In this document: in pieces, positions 1 to 8,572 of the stretch
Layout of the letters: each line of letters starts with the position of its first letter
Numbering within the stretch: the stretch's first letter is position 1
From: Thermoactinospora rubra
GTDB taxonomy: Bacteria; Actinomycetota; Actinomycetes; Streptosporangiales; Streptosporangiaceae
DNA: 51,815 nt
Assembly: GCF_002093975.1 (NCBI RefSeq)
Contig: NZ_MSZZ01000063.1
Span: 1-51,815, forward strand
Direction: 5' to 3'
Notes under the pieces: model-generated
Database searches by the model: none
Told to the model about the DNA's origin: nothing
Seen by the model: the letters and a program-made list of their open reading frames with translations, nothing else
Position numbers and translations under genes: made by a program

Positions 1-47
1 AGGAGAAGGCCCCGGCCGTCCCCGGCGGCGGCGACATGGACTTCTAG
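1..47 (+). CDS. groEL: Chaperonin GroEL, 3' end only
   Basis: Only the last 14 codons and the TAG at 45-47 lie in the window. Read in the frame set by that stop, they encode a tail ending in PGGGDMDF. GroEL2/Hsp65 of actinobacteria ends in a very similar Gly/Met tail (mycobacterial Hsp65 ends PGGGDMGGMDF). The full protein would be the 60-kDa subunit of the cytoplasmic chaperonin. The call rests on this short tail alone, so it is good but not certain. The gene runs in from the left and is followed by a 93-bp intergenic stretch before the two-component genes. Confidence 0.75.
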   Translation, partial: EKAPAVPGGGDMDF

Positions 48-140
48 CGGCATGCCGGTGGACGGGTACGGCGGCGGCGCCCGAGGGGCGGAGGTCCTCG
101 TGACCCGCCGGCCGTGCCTGGACCGGCATAAACTGCGGCG

Positions 141-818
141 ATGACCGGGTACCGGATCCTGGCCGTGGACGACGATCCGGCCATCCTGCGTTCGCTCCAG
201 CGCGGCCTGCGGCTTGAGGGTTTCGCCGTGGACACCGCCGGCTCCGGGCGGCAGGCGCTGGAGCGGGCGGCGGAGCGGCCTGACGCGATCATCCTCGACG
301 TCTCCATGCCGGGGATCTCGGGTATCGAGGTGTGCGGCCGATTGCGGGAAGCCGGGTCGCAGGTGCCGGTGCTGATGTTGTCGGCCATGGACGAGGTGGC
401 CGACCGCAGGGCCGGGCTGGCGGCGGGCGCCGACGACTACGTCGTCAAGCCGTTCGACCTCGGGGAGCTGGTGTTGCGTCTGCGGGCCCTGTTACGCCGC
501 GCCGGGCGTGCCCCGGGCACGGCGGTGCGCGTGGGGCCGCTGCTCGTCGAGCCGGACGCGCGCCGGGTGACCGTGCGCGGCCGCGAGGTGGAGCTGACGC
601 GCCGTGAGTTCGACCTGCTGGAAGTGCTGGCCCGCAACGCCGGCATCGTGCTGTCCCGGTCCGTGCTGCTGGAGCGGGTCTGGGGTTACGACTTCGAGGT
701 GACGGACAACGCCGTGGACACCTTCGTCGGGTACCTGCGGCGCAAGCTGGAGGCGGACGGCGAGCCGCGCATGCTGCACACGGTGCGCGGTGTCGGGTTC
801 GTGCTGCGGGAGCCATGA
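141..818 (+). CDS. OmpR/PhoB-family response regulator
   Basis: A 225-residue two-component response regulator. The receiver domain (about residues 4-118) has the acidic pocket D10-D11-D12, phospho-acceptor D53 in LDVSMPG and K103 in VVKPFD. A winged-helix DNA-binding domain follows (about 128-224), ending in the typical HTVRGVGFVLR hairpin. There is no clear ribosome-binding site; a CATAAA hexamer 8 bases before the ATG suggests a leaderless transcript (inference). The stop overlaps the kinase start by 4 bases, so the pair is translationally coupled. The serine hydrolase gene that follows on the same strand is a plausible target, but the sequence does not prove it. Confidence 0.95.
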   Translation: MTGYRILAVDDDPAILRSLQRGLRLEGFAVDTAGSGRQALERAAERPDAIILDVSMPGISGIEVCGRLREAGSQVPVLMLSAMDEVADRRAGLAAGADDYVVKPFDLGELVLRLRALLRRAGRAPGTAVRVGPLLVEPDARRVTVRGREVELTRREFDLLEVLARNAGIVLSRSVLLERVWGYDFEVTDNAVDTFVGYLRRKLEADGEPRMLHTVRGVGFVLREP

Positions 819-2218
819 AGCTGTCCACACGCTTCGCGCTGTGCCTGGCCGTCGCCGTCCCGCTGCTGGTCGGGCTGGCCGGGCTGGTCGTGCTGGGGCT
901 GGCCTCGCGGGACCTGCGCGCCCAGCGCGACGACCAGCTGGCCGTGCGGCTGCGAGCGCTGGCCCCGATGGCGGCCTCGTATGCTTGGCGGCCCCGCGTG
1001 CTGCCCGCCGTACCGCCGGACTTCCTCCAGCAGCGGCTGGCCGCGGCCGCCGGCACCGGCGGGGTCTGCGTGGCGGCCGCGGACGGCGAGAAGCTCCTCG
1101 TCATGGGGGATGTGCCGGGCACCCTTCCGGCCGGTTCCGGCCCCGGCGACCACGCCGAGGGGCAGCGGCGCTGGCGGTTCGCGGCGGCCCCGCTGGGGCG
1201 GCAGGGAGCTGCACGGCTGATCCTGTTCGAGCCGGAGGAGCGGCTTTCCGGCCAGATCGCTCTGCTGGGGCAGCGGCTGGTGTCCGTCACGCTGGTCGCG
1301 GCCGGTGTGGGCGTGGTCTCGGGGCTGGGGCTGGGCAGGTTCGCGGTGCGGCCGCTGTCGCGGCTGAGCAGGCAGGCACGTTCGATCGACACGCCTTCCC
1401 GCACGCAGACCCGCCTGGTGACCACGGCCGGCGTCACGGAGATCGACGAACTGGCGCGCCTGCTGAACGACCTCCTCGACCGGCGCGACGCGGCCGTGAC
1501 CCGTACCGAGGAGGCCCTGCAGACCGCTCGTGCGTTCGCGGCCACGGCCGCGCACGAGCTGCGCACCCCGCTCACCAGCATGGGCGCCAACCTCACGCTG
1601 CTGGACCACCCCGAGCTCCACCCGGAGGATCGCGCCGAGATCATCGCCGACCTGGTCGCCGAGCACGGCCGCGTCCAGCGGCTCATCACGATGCTGCACA
1701 GGCTCGCGCGCGGTGAGCTGCTCGATCCCTCCGCCTTCGCCGAGACCGACCTGACCGAGATCGTCAGTGAGGCGGTCGAGGAGGCGCGGCGCCGCCACCC
1801 GCACGCCGTGATCACCGCCCGCGTGGCGGACGGCGTGCTGGTGCGGGGCTGGGCTGAGGGCCTGCGCCTGGTGGCCGACAACCTGCTCGACAACGCCGCC
1901 GTGCACGGTGCCGACGGCTCCGGCCGGGCCGCGATCGTCGTGACCCTGGACGCGGGCGAGGAGATCGTCCTGGCCGTGCAGGACGCAGGCCCCGGGATCG
2001 CGCCAGGGGAGCGGGAGGAGATGTTCGCCCGCTTCCGCCGCCGCCCCGGCAGCCCCGGCTCGGGGCTCGGGCTCACGCTGGTCCGGCAGCAGGCGGCCCT
2101 GCACGGCGGCACCGCCACGCTGGGCGCCTCCCTCGAGGGCGCCGGTGCGCGTGCCGAGGTACGCCTGCCGCTGGTCGGCTGCGAACCCCCGTACTCCGTG
2201 CAGTCATGGGTGACATAG
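815..2218 (+). CDS. Membrane sensor histidine kinase
   Basis: A 467-residue sensor kinase, partner of the upstream regulator. It has an N-terminal membrane helix (about residues 9-30), an extracytoplasmic sensor segment (about 31-152), a second helix (about 153-175) and a HAMP linker. The dimerisation domain carries the H box with phospho-acceptor H247 in AAHELRTPL. The ATPase domain has the N box (DNLLDNAAVHG), G1 (DAGPGIAPGE) and G2 (GSGLGLTLV). The order and length match EnvZ/PhoR-type kinases. The start overlaps the regulator's stop. The C-terminal residues after the ATPase fold are a short unconserved extension. The signal sensed is unknown. Confidence 0.95.
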   Translation: MKLSTRFALCLAVAVPLLVGLAGLVVLGLASRDLRAQRDDQLAVRLRALAPMAASYAWRPRVLPAVPPDFLQQRLAAAAGTGGVCVAAADGEKLLVMGDVPGTLPAGSGPGDHAEGQRRWRFAAAPLGRQGAARLILFEPEERLSGQIALLGQRLVSVTLVAAGVGVVSGLGLGRFAVRPLSRLSRQARSIDTPSRTQTRLVTTAGVTEIDELARLLNDLLDRRDAAVTRTEEALQTARAFAATAAHELRTPLTSMGANLTLLDHPELHPEDRAEIIADLVAEHGRVQRLITMLHRLARGELLDPSAFAETDLTEIVSEAVEEARRRHPHAVITARVADGVLVRGWAEGLRLVADNLLDNAAVHGADGSGRAAIVVTLDAGEEIVLAVQDAGPGIAPGEREEMFARFRRRPGSPGSGLGLTLVRQQAALHGGTATLGASLEGAGARAEVRLPLVGCEPPYSVQSWVT

Positions 2219-2289
2219 CCGCTTTGCCAGAGAAATGCCAGAAAGCCGCGTCACCATCCCGCCGGAGCAACCCTTCGGAGGAGATGACA

Positions 2290-3369
2290 ATGCGCATCAC
2301 CCATTACGCCATCGCGCTGGCGCTGGCGCCGGTCATGACGGGCGCGACCGTGACCGCGGCCTCGGCGGCCTCGGCCTCGGCCTCGACCGCAACCGCCGAC
2401 ATACTGCGGCCGTCGACACACCCGGTCGAACTGCGCAGCGCCCCCAGAAAGCTCTCGGTGACCTACACCTACCAGGGCCGGGAGCACACCCTGGACGACT
2501 TCCTCGCCCGTACCAAGACCAACGGCTTCCTCGTCCTCGACGGTCAGGACATCGTCGTCGAGCGTTACACCGGCGCGCGCCGTACCACGCGGTTCCAGTC
2601 CTGGTCGGTGGCCAAGTCGTTCACCTCGGCCGCCGTCGGCATCGCGCTCGGCGAGGGCAAGATCCGCTCGATCGACGACCCGGTGGACCGGTACCTGCCC
2701 GAGCTGGCTCGCTCGGGCTACGCCGGGGTGTCCATCCGGGAGCTGCTGCACATGTCGTCCGGCATCGCCTGGGACGAGGCCCGCGACGTGCCCCGCCTCC
2801 ATGCCGCCGCCGGCAAGGGCTACCCGATCAGGAAGATGGCCGCCCGTCAGGAACGCGGCTGGGAGCCGGGTAGCCGGTTCGAGTACACCAGCATGAACTC
2901 CTTCGTCCTGGCCCGCCTCGTCACCAAGGCGACGGGCGTGCCGTACCACGACTACGTGGAGCGCAAGATCTGGCGGCCCGCCGGCATGGAGTCCACGGCC
3001 AGGGTGGACGGCGACTCCCACGGCGACAGCCTGGGCTACTGCTGTTACCACGCCACCGACCGTGACTTCGCCCGCTTCGGCCTGCTCTATCTGCGCGGCG
3101 GCAAGGCGGGCGGCCGCCAGGTCGTCCCGGCCTCCTGGGTCAGGGCCTCCACCACGCCGTCCCCGGCCAACCCGCGCTACGGCCTGCACTGGTGGCTCGG
3201 CGGGGACGGGGACTTCATGGCGGCCGGGTTCGGCGGCCAGTACGTCTACGTCTCGCCGCGGCACGGCGTGGTCATCGTCAAGTCGACCGTCTCCGGGGGT
3301 CGTCCCGACCAGGAGGAGGCCCTCACGGCCTTCCGCGCCGTGGCGGCGGAGGTGGCCAGGACCCGCTGA
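2290..3369 (+). CDS. Secreted class C beta-lactamase-like serine hydrolase
   Basis: A 359-residue exported serine hydrolase of the penicillin-binding protein/class C beta-lactamase superfamily. The ATG at 2290 is chosen because GGAGGAG lies six bases upstream; ATGs at 2206 and 2284 are also in frame but are poorly placed. It starts with a signal peptide rich in Ala and Ser (about residues 1-27). The nucleophile motif SVAK is at S106-K109 in WSVAKSF, and ELLHMSSGI is a family hallmark. Members include D-aminopeptidases, esterases and EstB-like enzymes, so true beta-lactamase activity is not implied. It follows the two-component pair on the same strand with a gap of about 70 bases. Confidence 0.88.
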   Translation: MRITHYAIALALAPVMTGATVTAASAASASASTATADILRPSTHPVELRSAPRKLSVTYTYQGREHTLDDFLARTKTNGFLVLDGQDIVVERYTGARRTTRFQSWSVAKSFTSAAVGIALGEGKIRSIDDPVDRYLPELARSGYAGVSIRELLHMSSGIAWDEARDVPRLHAAAGKGYPIRKMAARQERGWEPGSRFEYTSMNSFVLARLVTKATGVPYHDYVERKIWRPAGMESTARVDGDSHGDSLGYCCYHATDRDFARFGLLYLRGGKAGGRQVVPASWVRASTTPSPANPRYGLHWWLGGDGDFMAAGFGGQYVYVSPRHGVVIVKSTVSGGRPDQEEALTAFRAVAAEVARTR

Positions 3370-3377
3370 CGGCGGGT

Positions 3378-4829
3378 CTACTCGCGCGGGCTGCTCGCCG
3401 CCGGCGCGGGGGCGGCCCGCCGCACCCGGTGGCGCCGCCGGGCCGCGGCACGCACGCTGAGCAGGTAGTACAGGCCGCCCGCCACCAGGCTCCCCGACAG
3501 CCACGAGAAGTCGGTGTTGTCCATGGCCCGCGCGATGGGCCCCTGCGTGGCGGGCACCATCCCGTATTCCCAGCTCCAGGCCGCGACCAGCCCGAGCACC
3601 AGGCTGATCATCGCCTTCCGGTTCACCGGCCCGTACGGCGAGGCCGCCTCGCCGTACAGGGAGGCCACCTCGACCCGGCCCCTGCGCAGGACGAAGAAGT
3701 CGACCAGCACGATGCTCGCCCACGGGCTGATCCAGACCAGGATCGACACCATCCAGTGGTCGAACGCCCTGGCGAAGCTGTCGGCCTGGACGAAGACGGC
3801 CAGCACGGCGGAGGCCACCGTGCCCGCGATCAGCGTGAGCTTCCACCGGGCGATCCTGATGCCGACGGACAGGGCGGCCAGCGAGCAGGAGTAGAGGTTG
3901 AGGATGTTGGTCGCCACCGGCCCGTGCATGATCAGCAGCAGGACCGGGACCGCCATCACCCCGAAGGCACTCGTGACCAGGCTGGACGGGTCGCTTTCCG
4001 TGCCGGTGCTGGCCAGGTAGGCGCCCAGCGTGGCCAGCCACACCGTGGGCACGTACATGCCGAGCGCGGTGGACCAGAACACGGCGCGGCCGGACGTGCC
4101 GACCTTGACGAACCGGCTGTAGTCCGCCGAGTACGGCAGCCAGCTGATGCCCCACCCGATGCCGATCGCCGTGAGCAGCTGCGTGACCGCCGTGAGCTTG
4201 GAGCCGGCCGTCGTCGCCGTGGCGGCCGTCCAGTCGGGGTCGACCTGGACGACGGCCAGGACGGTCATGATCGCCATGAGCGCCACGGTGGCGGGGACGG
4301 TGTACTTCTCGAACGTGCGGATGGCGTAGAAGCCGTACAGCGCCAGGCCGAGCTGGGTGGCCATGATGATCGCCGCCACCAGGTACTTCAGGCCCGTCCC
4401 GCCGTGCACGCCCATGCGGGCGAGGATCGCCAGGACCAGGTCGAGCACGACCCAGGTGTTGACGCCGACCCAGCCCATCGCCAGCAGGCCCTGGACCAGG
4501 CCGGGCACGATCGCGCCCCTGCGGCCGAAGGCCGCCCGGCCGAGCACCATCTGGTTGACGCCCGTCCGGTGCCCCATCAGGTTGAACAGCCCGAAAACGG
4601 CGCAGCCGACCAGGTTGCCGGCCGCCACCACGACGACGGTCTCCAGCAGGCTCAGGCCGAGCGTGATGCCCAGGGCGCCGAGGACCCAGTTGATGGGGGC
4701 GATGTTGGCTCCCGACCAGATCCAGAACTGCTGCCAGGGGGTGGAGTCGCGGGCCTGCGCGGGGATGGGCTCGACGCCGTGGGCGTCGAACCGCACAGCC
4801 TCGGCTTGGCCGGTGGTGCTCGCGGTCAT
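3378..4829 (-). CDS. NCS1-family nucleobase/hydantoin/allantoin permease
   Basis: A 483-residue, roughly 12-helix secondary transporter of the nucleobase:cation symporter-1 family (relatives: Mhp1 hydantoin, CodB cytosine, PucI allantoin permeases). The N-terminal block with WSGANIAPINWVLG, followed by LLETVVVVAAGNLVG, is the characteristic first-helix region of the family. The ATG at 4829 is chosen because GGAGGG lies just upstream; an in-frame codon at 4871 lacks this. The gene diverges from a PucR-type regulator. Its neighbours (amidase, CE4 hydrolase, DUF1989) argue for uptake of a cyclic ureide, imide or nucleobase. The exact substrate cannot be read from sequence. Confidence 0.92.
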   Translation of the reverse strand: MTASTTGQAEAVRFDAHGVEPIPAQARDSTPWQQFWIWSGANIAPINWVLGALGITLGLSLLETVVVVAAGNLVGCAVFGLFNLMGHRTGVNQMVLGRAAFGRRGAIVPGLVQGLLAMGWVGVNTWVVLDLVLAILARMGVHGGTGLKYLVAAIIMATQLGLALYGFYAIRTFEKYTVPATVALMAIMTVLAVVQVDPDWTAATATTAGSKLTAVTQLLTAIGIGWGISWLPYSADYSRFVKVGTSGRAVFWSTALGMYVPTVWLATLGAYLASTGTESDPSSLVTSAFGVMAVPVLLLIMHGPVATNILNLYSCSLAALSVGIRIARWKLTLIAGTVASAVLAVFVQADSFARAFDHWMVSILVWISPWASIVLVDFFVLRRGRVEVASLYGEAASPYGPVNRKAMISLVLGLVAAWSWEYGMVPATQGPIARAMDNTDFSWLSGSLVAGGLYYLLSVRAAARRRHRVRRAAPAPAASSPRE

Positions 4830-4920
4830 GGATCCCTCCTCGTGTGACTGGCACCACAAAAGCACCGTCACCCGGCGCTGAGGAGTGGAGGAAGCTCTAG
4901 CACTCGACCGTCTTGATGTT

Positions 4921-4926
4921 TATATT
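4921..4926 (+). promoter_or_regulatory. Probable -10 element for a leaderless pucR transcript
   Basis: TATATT lies 6 bases before the ATG at 4933 in an otherwise GC-rich region. That places transcription initiation at or within a base or two of the start codon. There is no Shine-Dalgarno sequence before this ATG, which fits leaderless translation, common in actinobacteria. No good -35 is visible, so the regulator may need an activator or use a weak promoter. This is inferred from spacing only. Confidence 0.45.
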
Positions 4927-4932
4927 CACAGC

Positions 4933-6507
4933 ATGTTCACGCTGGCTTCCCTCGCCCGGAACGCCTCGCTCGAACTCCGGATCCTCGTTCCCGGGCCGCC
5001 CGGCGCCCTGGACGAGCCCGTGGCCTGGGTGCACAACACCGAGCTTCCCGACCCCTCGCGGTATCTCAGGGAACGCGAGCTCGTGCTGACCAACGGCCTG
5101 TGGGCCGAGCAGGCGAGCCCGGCCGAGTTCGTCGCGAACGTCAAGCGCGCCAAGGCGGCGGGCATCGTGTACGGCCTGCGCGCGGAGACCCCGCGCACCC
5201 CCGGCGAGCTCGTCGCGGCCTGCCGGGAGGCGGGGCTGCCGCTGCTGGAGATCTCCCCGGCCGTGCCGTTCACCGCCGTCTCGGAGGCGGTCTCGGCGAT
5301 GTACGCCGACGAGCGGCAGCGCGACCTCATCGGCATGGTGCGCAGGGGAGACGCGCTGGCCACGGCCATCTCGCGGGGAGCGGGCGCCTCCGGCGTGCTG
5401 CGCGTGCTCACCAGGGATCACGACCTGCCGTTGGCGGTGATCGACCGCATGGGCCGGGTGCTGGCGGCGGTCGGGGTGGCGCTGGAGGAGCAGCAGGTCC
5501 GCGCCGTCGTGGCCGGGCTGTCGCGCCGCCCGCCCGCCCTGGAGATCGACATGGGGTCCGGCCACGCGGCGCTGTTCCCCGTGGGGGCGGTCGGCGACAC
5601 CGACGCCGCGCTCATCTGCCTGCGCCCCCTGGCCGGGCTGGATCCCGCCGAGCGGGACGCGCTGGAGCAGGCGGCCAGGTTCCTCAGCCTGGAGGTGGCC
5701 AAGCAGCAGGCGGTGCAGGCCATCGAGATGCGCTTCGCCGGCGAGCTGCTGGAGATGATCCTGTCGGGCGGCCGGCGGGCGGCGGAGGTGGCGGGGCGGC
5801 TCAGGGCGTTCGGGGTGGACCCCGGCGGGCCGCTGGCGGTCTGCACGCTCGCCTTCGCCGGAGAGGAGGCCGCCACGCTGCACGGCCTCGCCGAGATCGT
5901 CGCCGAGCTGCTGGCGGCCGACGGCGTGCCGGCCGTCGTCGCGGGAGGTACCCAGGACGTCGTGGCCGTGCTCGCCTGGCGCCGGCCCGAGGACGCGCTG
6001 CCCGCGCTGGCCGAGCGCCTGGTCGCCAGCGTCGACAGGCGGTTTCCCGGGCGGCGCCTGGTCGCCGGGCTCGGGGGCGTCGCGGCGCACTCCGCCGAGC
6101 TGCGCCGCCCGCTGCTGCAGTCGAGAGAGGCCTGCCGCGTGCTGCGCCGTACCCGGGGAGGACCCGCCGTGCGCGGCTTCCTCGAGCTCGGCACCCACCG
6201 GCTGCTGCTGGGCCTGGTGGACCCCGAGGTGCTCGGCGGCTTCTCGCGCGACCTGCTCGCGCCCGTCCGGGAGCACGACGCGCGCCGCGGCACCGACCTG
6301 GAGCTGACGCTGCGCACGTTCCTCGACCACGACGGGCATTGGGCGGCGACGGCGGCCGCCCTCCACGTGCACGTCAACACGCTGCGCAACCGCCTGGCCC
6401 GGATCGCCGAGCTCACCGGGCGGGACGTCGGGCGCACGGAGGACCGCGTGGACCTGTTCCTGGCCTTCGCCGCCGAAGCCGTCGAAACCGTCGAAGGGGC
6501 CGGATGA
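4933..6507 (+). CDS. PucR-family transcriptional regulator
   Basis: A 524-residue regulator. It has an N-terminal PucR sensory domain (about residues 1-120), a middle GGDEF-like CdaR region, and a C-terminal PucR-type helix-turn-helix (about 450-510) with the conserved pattern VNTLRNRLARI. I start it at ATG 4933, where the family N-terminus MFTLASLA begins. A GTG at 4885 is in frame and has a GGAG-like sequence, but adds 16 unrelated residues. It diverges from the NCS1 permease. PucR regulators typically control purine, ureide or amino-compound catabolism, so it probably regulates the flanking cluster. Confidence 0.92.
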   Translation: MFTLASLARNASLELRILVPGPPGALDEPVAWVHNTELPDPSRYLRERELVLTNGLWAEQASPAEFVANVKRAKAAGIVYGLRAETPRTPGELVAACREAGLPLLEISPAVPFTAVSEAVSAMYADERQRDLIGMVRRGDALATAISRGAGASGVLRVLTRDHDLPLAVIDRMGRVLAAVGVALEEQQVRAVVAGLSRRPPALEIDMGSGHAALFPVGAVGDTDAALICLRPLAGLDPAERDALEQAARFLSLEVAKQQAVQAIEMRFAGELLEMILSGGRRAAEVAGRLRAFGVDPGGPLAVCTLAFAGEEAATLHGLAEIVAELLAADGVPAVVAGGTQDVVAVLAWRRPEDALPALAERLVASVDRRFPGRRLVAGLGGVAAHSAELRRPLLQSREACRVLRRTRGGPAVRGFLELGTHRLLLGLVDPEVLGGFSRDLLAPVREHDARRGTDLELTLRTFLDHDGHWAATAAALHVHVNTLRNRLARIAELTGRDVGRTEDRVDLFLAFAAEAVETVEGAG

Positions 6508-6522
6508 CCCCCTAGTGGGGGT
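6507..6522. terminator. Bidirectional hairpin between convergent genes
   Basis: ACCCCC-TAGT-GGGGGT forms a six-base-pair stem with a four-base loop. It lies exactly at the junction where pucR and the CE4 hydrolase gene converge and contains the hydrolase stop codon. There is no U tract, as is usual for actinobacterial hairpins. Terminator function is inferred from position. Confidence 0.45.
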
Positions 6523-7378
6523 AGACCGCCGGGTCGGCGGGCGGCGCCTGGGGCCGGCGGACCGGCAGGGCGGGGTCGGCCTTGGCGTCCGCCGCCACGT
6601 CGCGGCACTGGGCGAAGCGCACGTCCCCGCACTCCAGCGCGTACTCGACGAACCGGCGCAGCGCCATGGCCCGGCCCGGCCGGCCGGACAGGAACGGATG
6701 GACGCAGAGGTTGAACAGGCACCGGTAGTGGCGCATCCCGTCCAGCTCGGCACGCCACAGCTCCAGCACCTTGGCCGGCGACTCGATGACCGCGCCCACG
6801 TGCGGGGCGGGCAGGAAGGCGTACTGCTCCCAGTCGTCCAGCGACCAGTGGACCGGCAGCTCGACGACCTGCCCGGCGTCCGTCGCCACCTTGTACGGCC
6901 GGTCGTCGCCCATGAGCGAGGAGTCGTAGAGCAGGCCGTACTCCGCGACGAGCCCGGCGGTGTGCCAGCTGGCCTCCCACAGCGCGGCGCGATGCCCGGC
7001 GATCTCGATCCCCTGGGCGGCGAACACCTCCAGGGCCCGTTCGAAGTCGGCCCGCTCCTCCTCGGGCGTCATCGACGTGGGCGGCCGGTGGCTGTAGGAG
7101 TGGTGCGCCACCTCGTGCCCCCGGTCGGCGATCGACTTGGCCAGGCCCGGCCGGTGCTCGGCCACCCACCCGGGGACGAAGAAGGTGGCCGGCACGCCGA
7201 GCTCGTCCAGCAGATCGAGGATGCGGGGCAGGCCGACGTCGGGCCCGTACGCCTGGTGCGACATGGTGCTCGCGTGCCGCGCGTACTTCCGCCCCTGGGC
7301 GAGGATCGGCGTCTCCGCGTCCACGTCGAAGGTCAACGTCACGACGGCGGCGGCGCCGTGGTGCCAGCTCCCGTTCAC
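6512..7378 (-). CDS. CE4 polysaccharide deacetylase-family hydrolase (HpPgdA/imidase-like)
   Basis: A 288-residue NodB-fold metal-dependent hydrolase. The GTG at 7378 is preceded by AAGGGGG at good spacing. Visible motifs are TFDVDAE (D18, D20) and the metal-binding HHSYSH (H93, H97), followed by a region containing GHRAALWEASWHT. It has no signal peptide, so it is cytoplasmic. That argues against a cell-wall substrate and for the branch including Helicobacter HpPgdA and bacterial cyclic imide hydrolases, and related to PuuE allantoinases. In context it probably opens a cyclic imide or ureide imported by the NCS1 permease. It is the last gene of a three-gene unit with the OYE and DUF1989 genes. 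Confidence 0.82.
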   Translation of the reverse strand: MNGSWHHGAAAVVTLTFDVDAETPILAQGRKYARHASTMSHQAYGPDVGLPRILDLLDELGVPATFFVPGWVAEHRPGLAKSIADRGHEVAHHSYSHRPPTSMTPEEERADFERALEVFAAQGIEIAGHRAALWEASWHTAGLVAEYGLLYDSSLMGDDRPYKVATDAGQVVELPVHWSLDDWEQYAFLPAPHVGAVIESPAKVLELWRAELDGMRHYRCLFNLCVHPFLSGRPGRAMALRRFVEYALECGDVRFAQCRDVAADAKADPALPVRRPQAPPADPAVYPH

Positions 7379-7416
7379 GTCCGTGCCCCCTTCCCGCTTC
7401 CCGCTTTCCCGCGACG

Positions 7417-8556
7417 TCAGACGCCGGCCTCGGCGGCCTGGCGCCACTGCCGGGCGTTGGCCAGCGTCGCCATGGGCTCCAGCATCCCATGGTCGAACGG
7501 CTCCGGCGGCAGGCCCTCGGCCAGCCGCCGGGGCAGGTCGGGATTGGCCAGCGCGCCCCGGGCGATCGACACCACGTCCGCGTGGCCGTCGGCCAGGACC
7601 TGGGCCGCCTGCCGCGGGTCGTGCATGCCGCCGTTGGCGATGACGGGCAGGCCGGTCACGCGCCGCGCCAGACCGGTGATCGTCACCTCGCCGTCCAGGC
7701 GCGCGGTCTCGACCCAGTCCCGCCCCTCGCTCGCGATGTGCAGGTAGGTAGCCCCGGCCTCGGCCAGCGCGGTGAAGATGATCCGCGCGTCGTGCGCGCC
7801 TCCCGGCCAGCGGTAGGCGAAGTCGTTGACCTTGCCCTGCGACAGCCGTACGCCGACGCAGAAATCGGCGCCCAGCTCGGCCCTGATGGCGGCCACGACC
7901 TCGGCGGTGAGCCGCACGCGGCACGCGACCGGGCCGCCGTACTCGTCGGCCCGCCGGTTGGTGTACTCGGTCAGGAACTGGTCCAGCAGGTAGCCGTTGG
8001 CGGCGTGCACCTCCACGCCGTCGAACCCGGCCTCGCGGGCGCGCGCCGCGGAGGCCACGAAGCCGCGCACCGCCGCGTCGATGTCGTCCCGGCTCATCTC
8101 CTTGGGGATCGGCCAGGGGCCGCGCCCGCCGTACTCGGGCATCATCTCGCCCACGGGCGGCACGGCCGACGGGCCCGCGGTGCCGTCGCGGTAGCGGTTG
8201 CCCTGCGACAGGGCGCCGGCGTGCATGAGCTGCAGGACGATCCTGGCGCCCGCGGCGTGCACGCGCTCGGCGATCTCGCGCCAGGCGGCGGCGTGCCCCT
8301 CGGTGACGATCCCGGGCTGGTTGAGATAGCCCTGGCTGTAGGCGGTGTCGGTGTAGGTCCCCTCGGTGATCACCAGGCCGAACCCGCCCCCGGCGAACTC
8401 GGCGTAGTAGTCGGCCATCTCGGGTGTCGGCGTGCCGTCGGGAGCGGCCGAGACCCTCGTCATCGGGGCGACCGCGAGCCGGTTGGCGAGGTCCAGCCGG
8501 CCGATCCGCTCCGGCTGGAGCGCCGGGTGCGCAGGGGAGGCGTGGGATGCGGTCAT
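7417..8556 (-). CDS. NADH:flavin oxidoreductase, Old Yellow Enzyme family
   Basis: A 379-residue FMN-dependent TIM-barrel enzyme that reduces activated C=C bonds using NAD(P)H. The start is supported by AAGGAG just upstream. Family blocks are visible: ANRLAVAPMTR near the N-terminus, HAANGYLLDQF (about residues 175-187), the NRRADEYGG segment, and VIANGGM in the FMN phosphate-binding region. The gene lies 16 bases downstream of the DUF1989 gene and 38 bases upstream of the CE4 hydrolase gene, so it is almost certainly in one operon with them. Its role could be to saturate an unsaturated ring or maleimide-type intermediate before hydrolysis (inference). Confidence 0.92.
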   Translation of the reverse strand: MTASHASPAHPALQPERIGRLDLANRLAVAPMTRVSAAPDGTPTPEMADYYAEFAGGGFGLVITEGTYTDTAYSQGYLNQPGIVTEGHAAAWREIAERVHAAGARIVLQLMHAGALSQGNRYRDGTAGPSAVPPVGEMMPEYGGRGPWPIPKEMSRDDIDAAVRGFVASAARAREAGFDGVEVHAANGYLLDQFLTEYTNRRADEYGGPVACRVRLTAEVVAAIRAELGADFCVGVRLSQGKVNDFAYRWPGGAHDARIIFTALAEAGATYLHIASEGRDWVETARLDGEVTITGLARRVTGLPVIANGGMHDPRQAAQVLADGHADVVSIARGALANPDLPRRLAEGLPPEPFDHGMLEPMATLANARQWRQAAEAGV

Positions 8557-8572
8557 ATGAGGCTCCTTGTGG

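Noticed and set aside
2251..4857. 868-codon open frame on the minus strand across the serine hydrolase and NCS1 region
   Set aside because: It is a frame-shifted shadow caused by high GC, with Arg/Gly/Pro-rich translation and no family motifs. The real genes on both strands explain the DNA.
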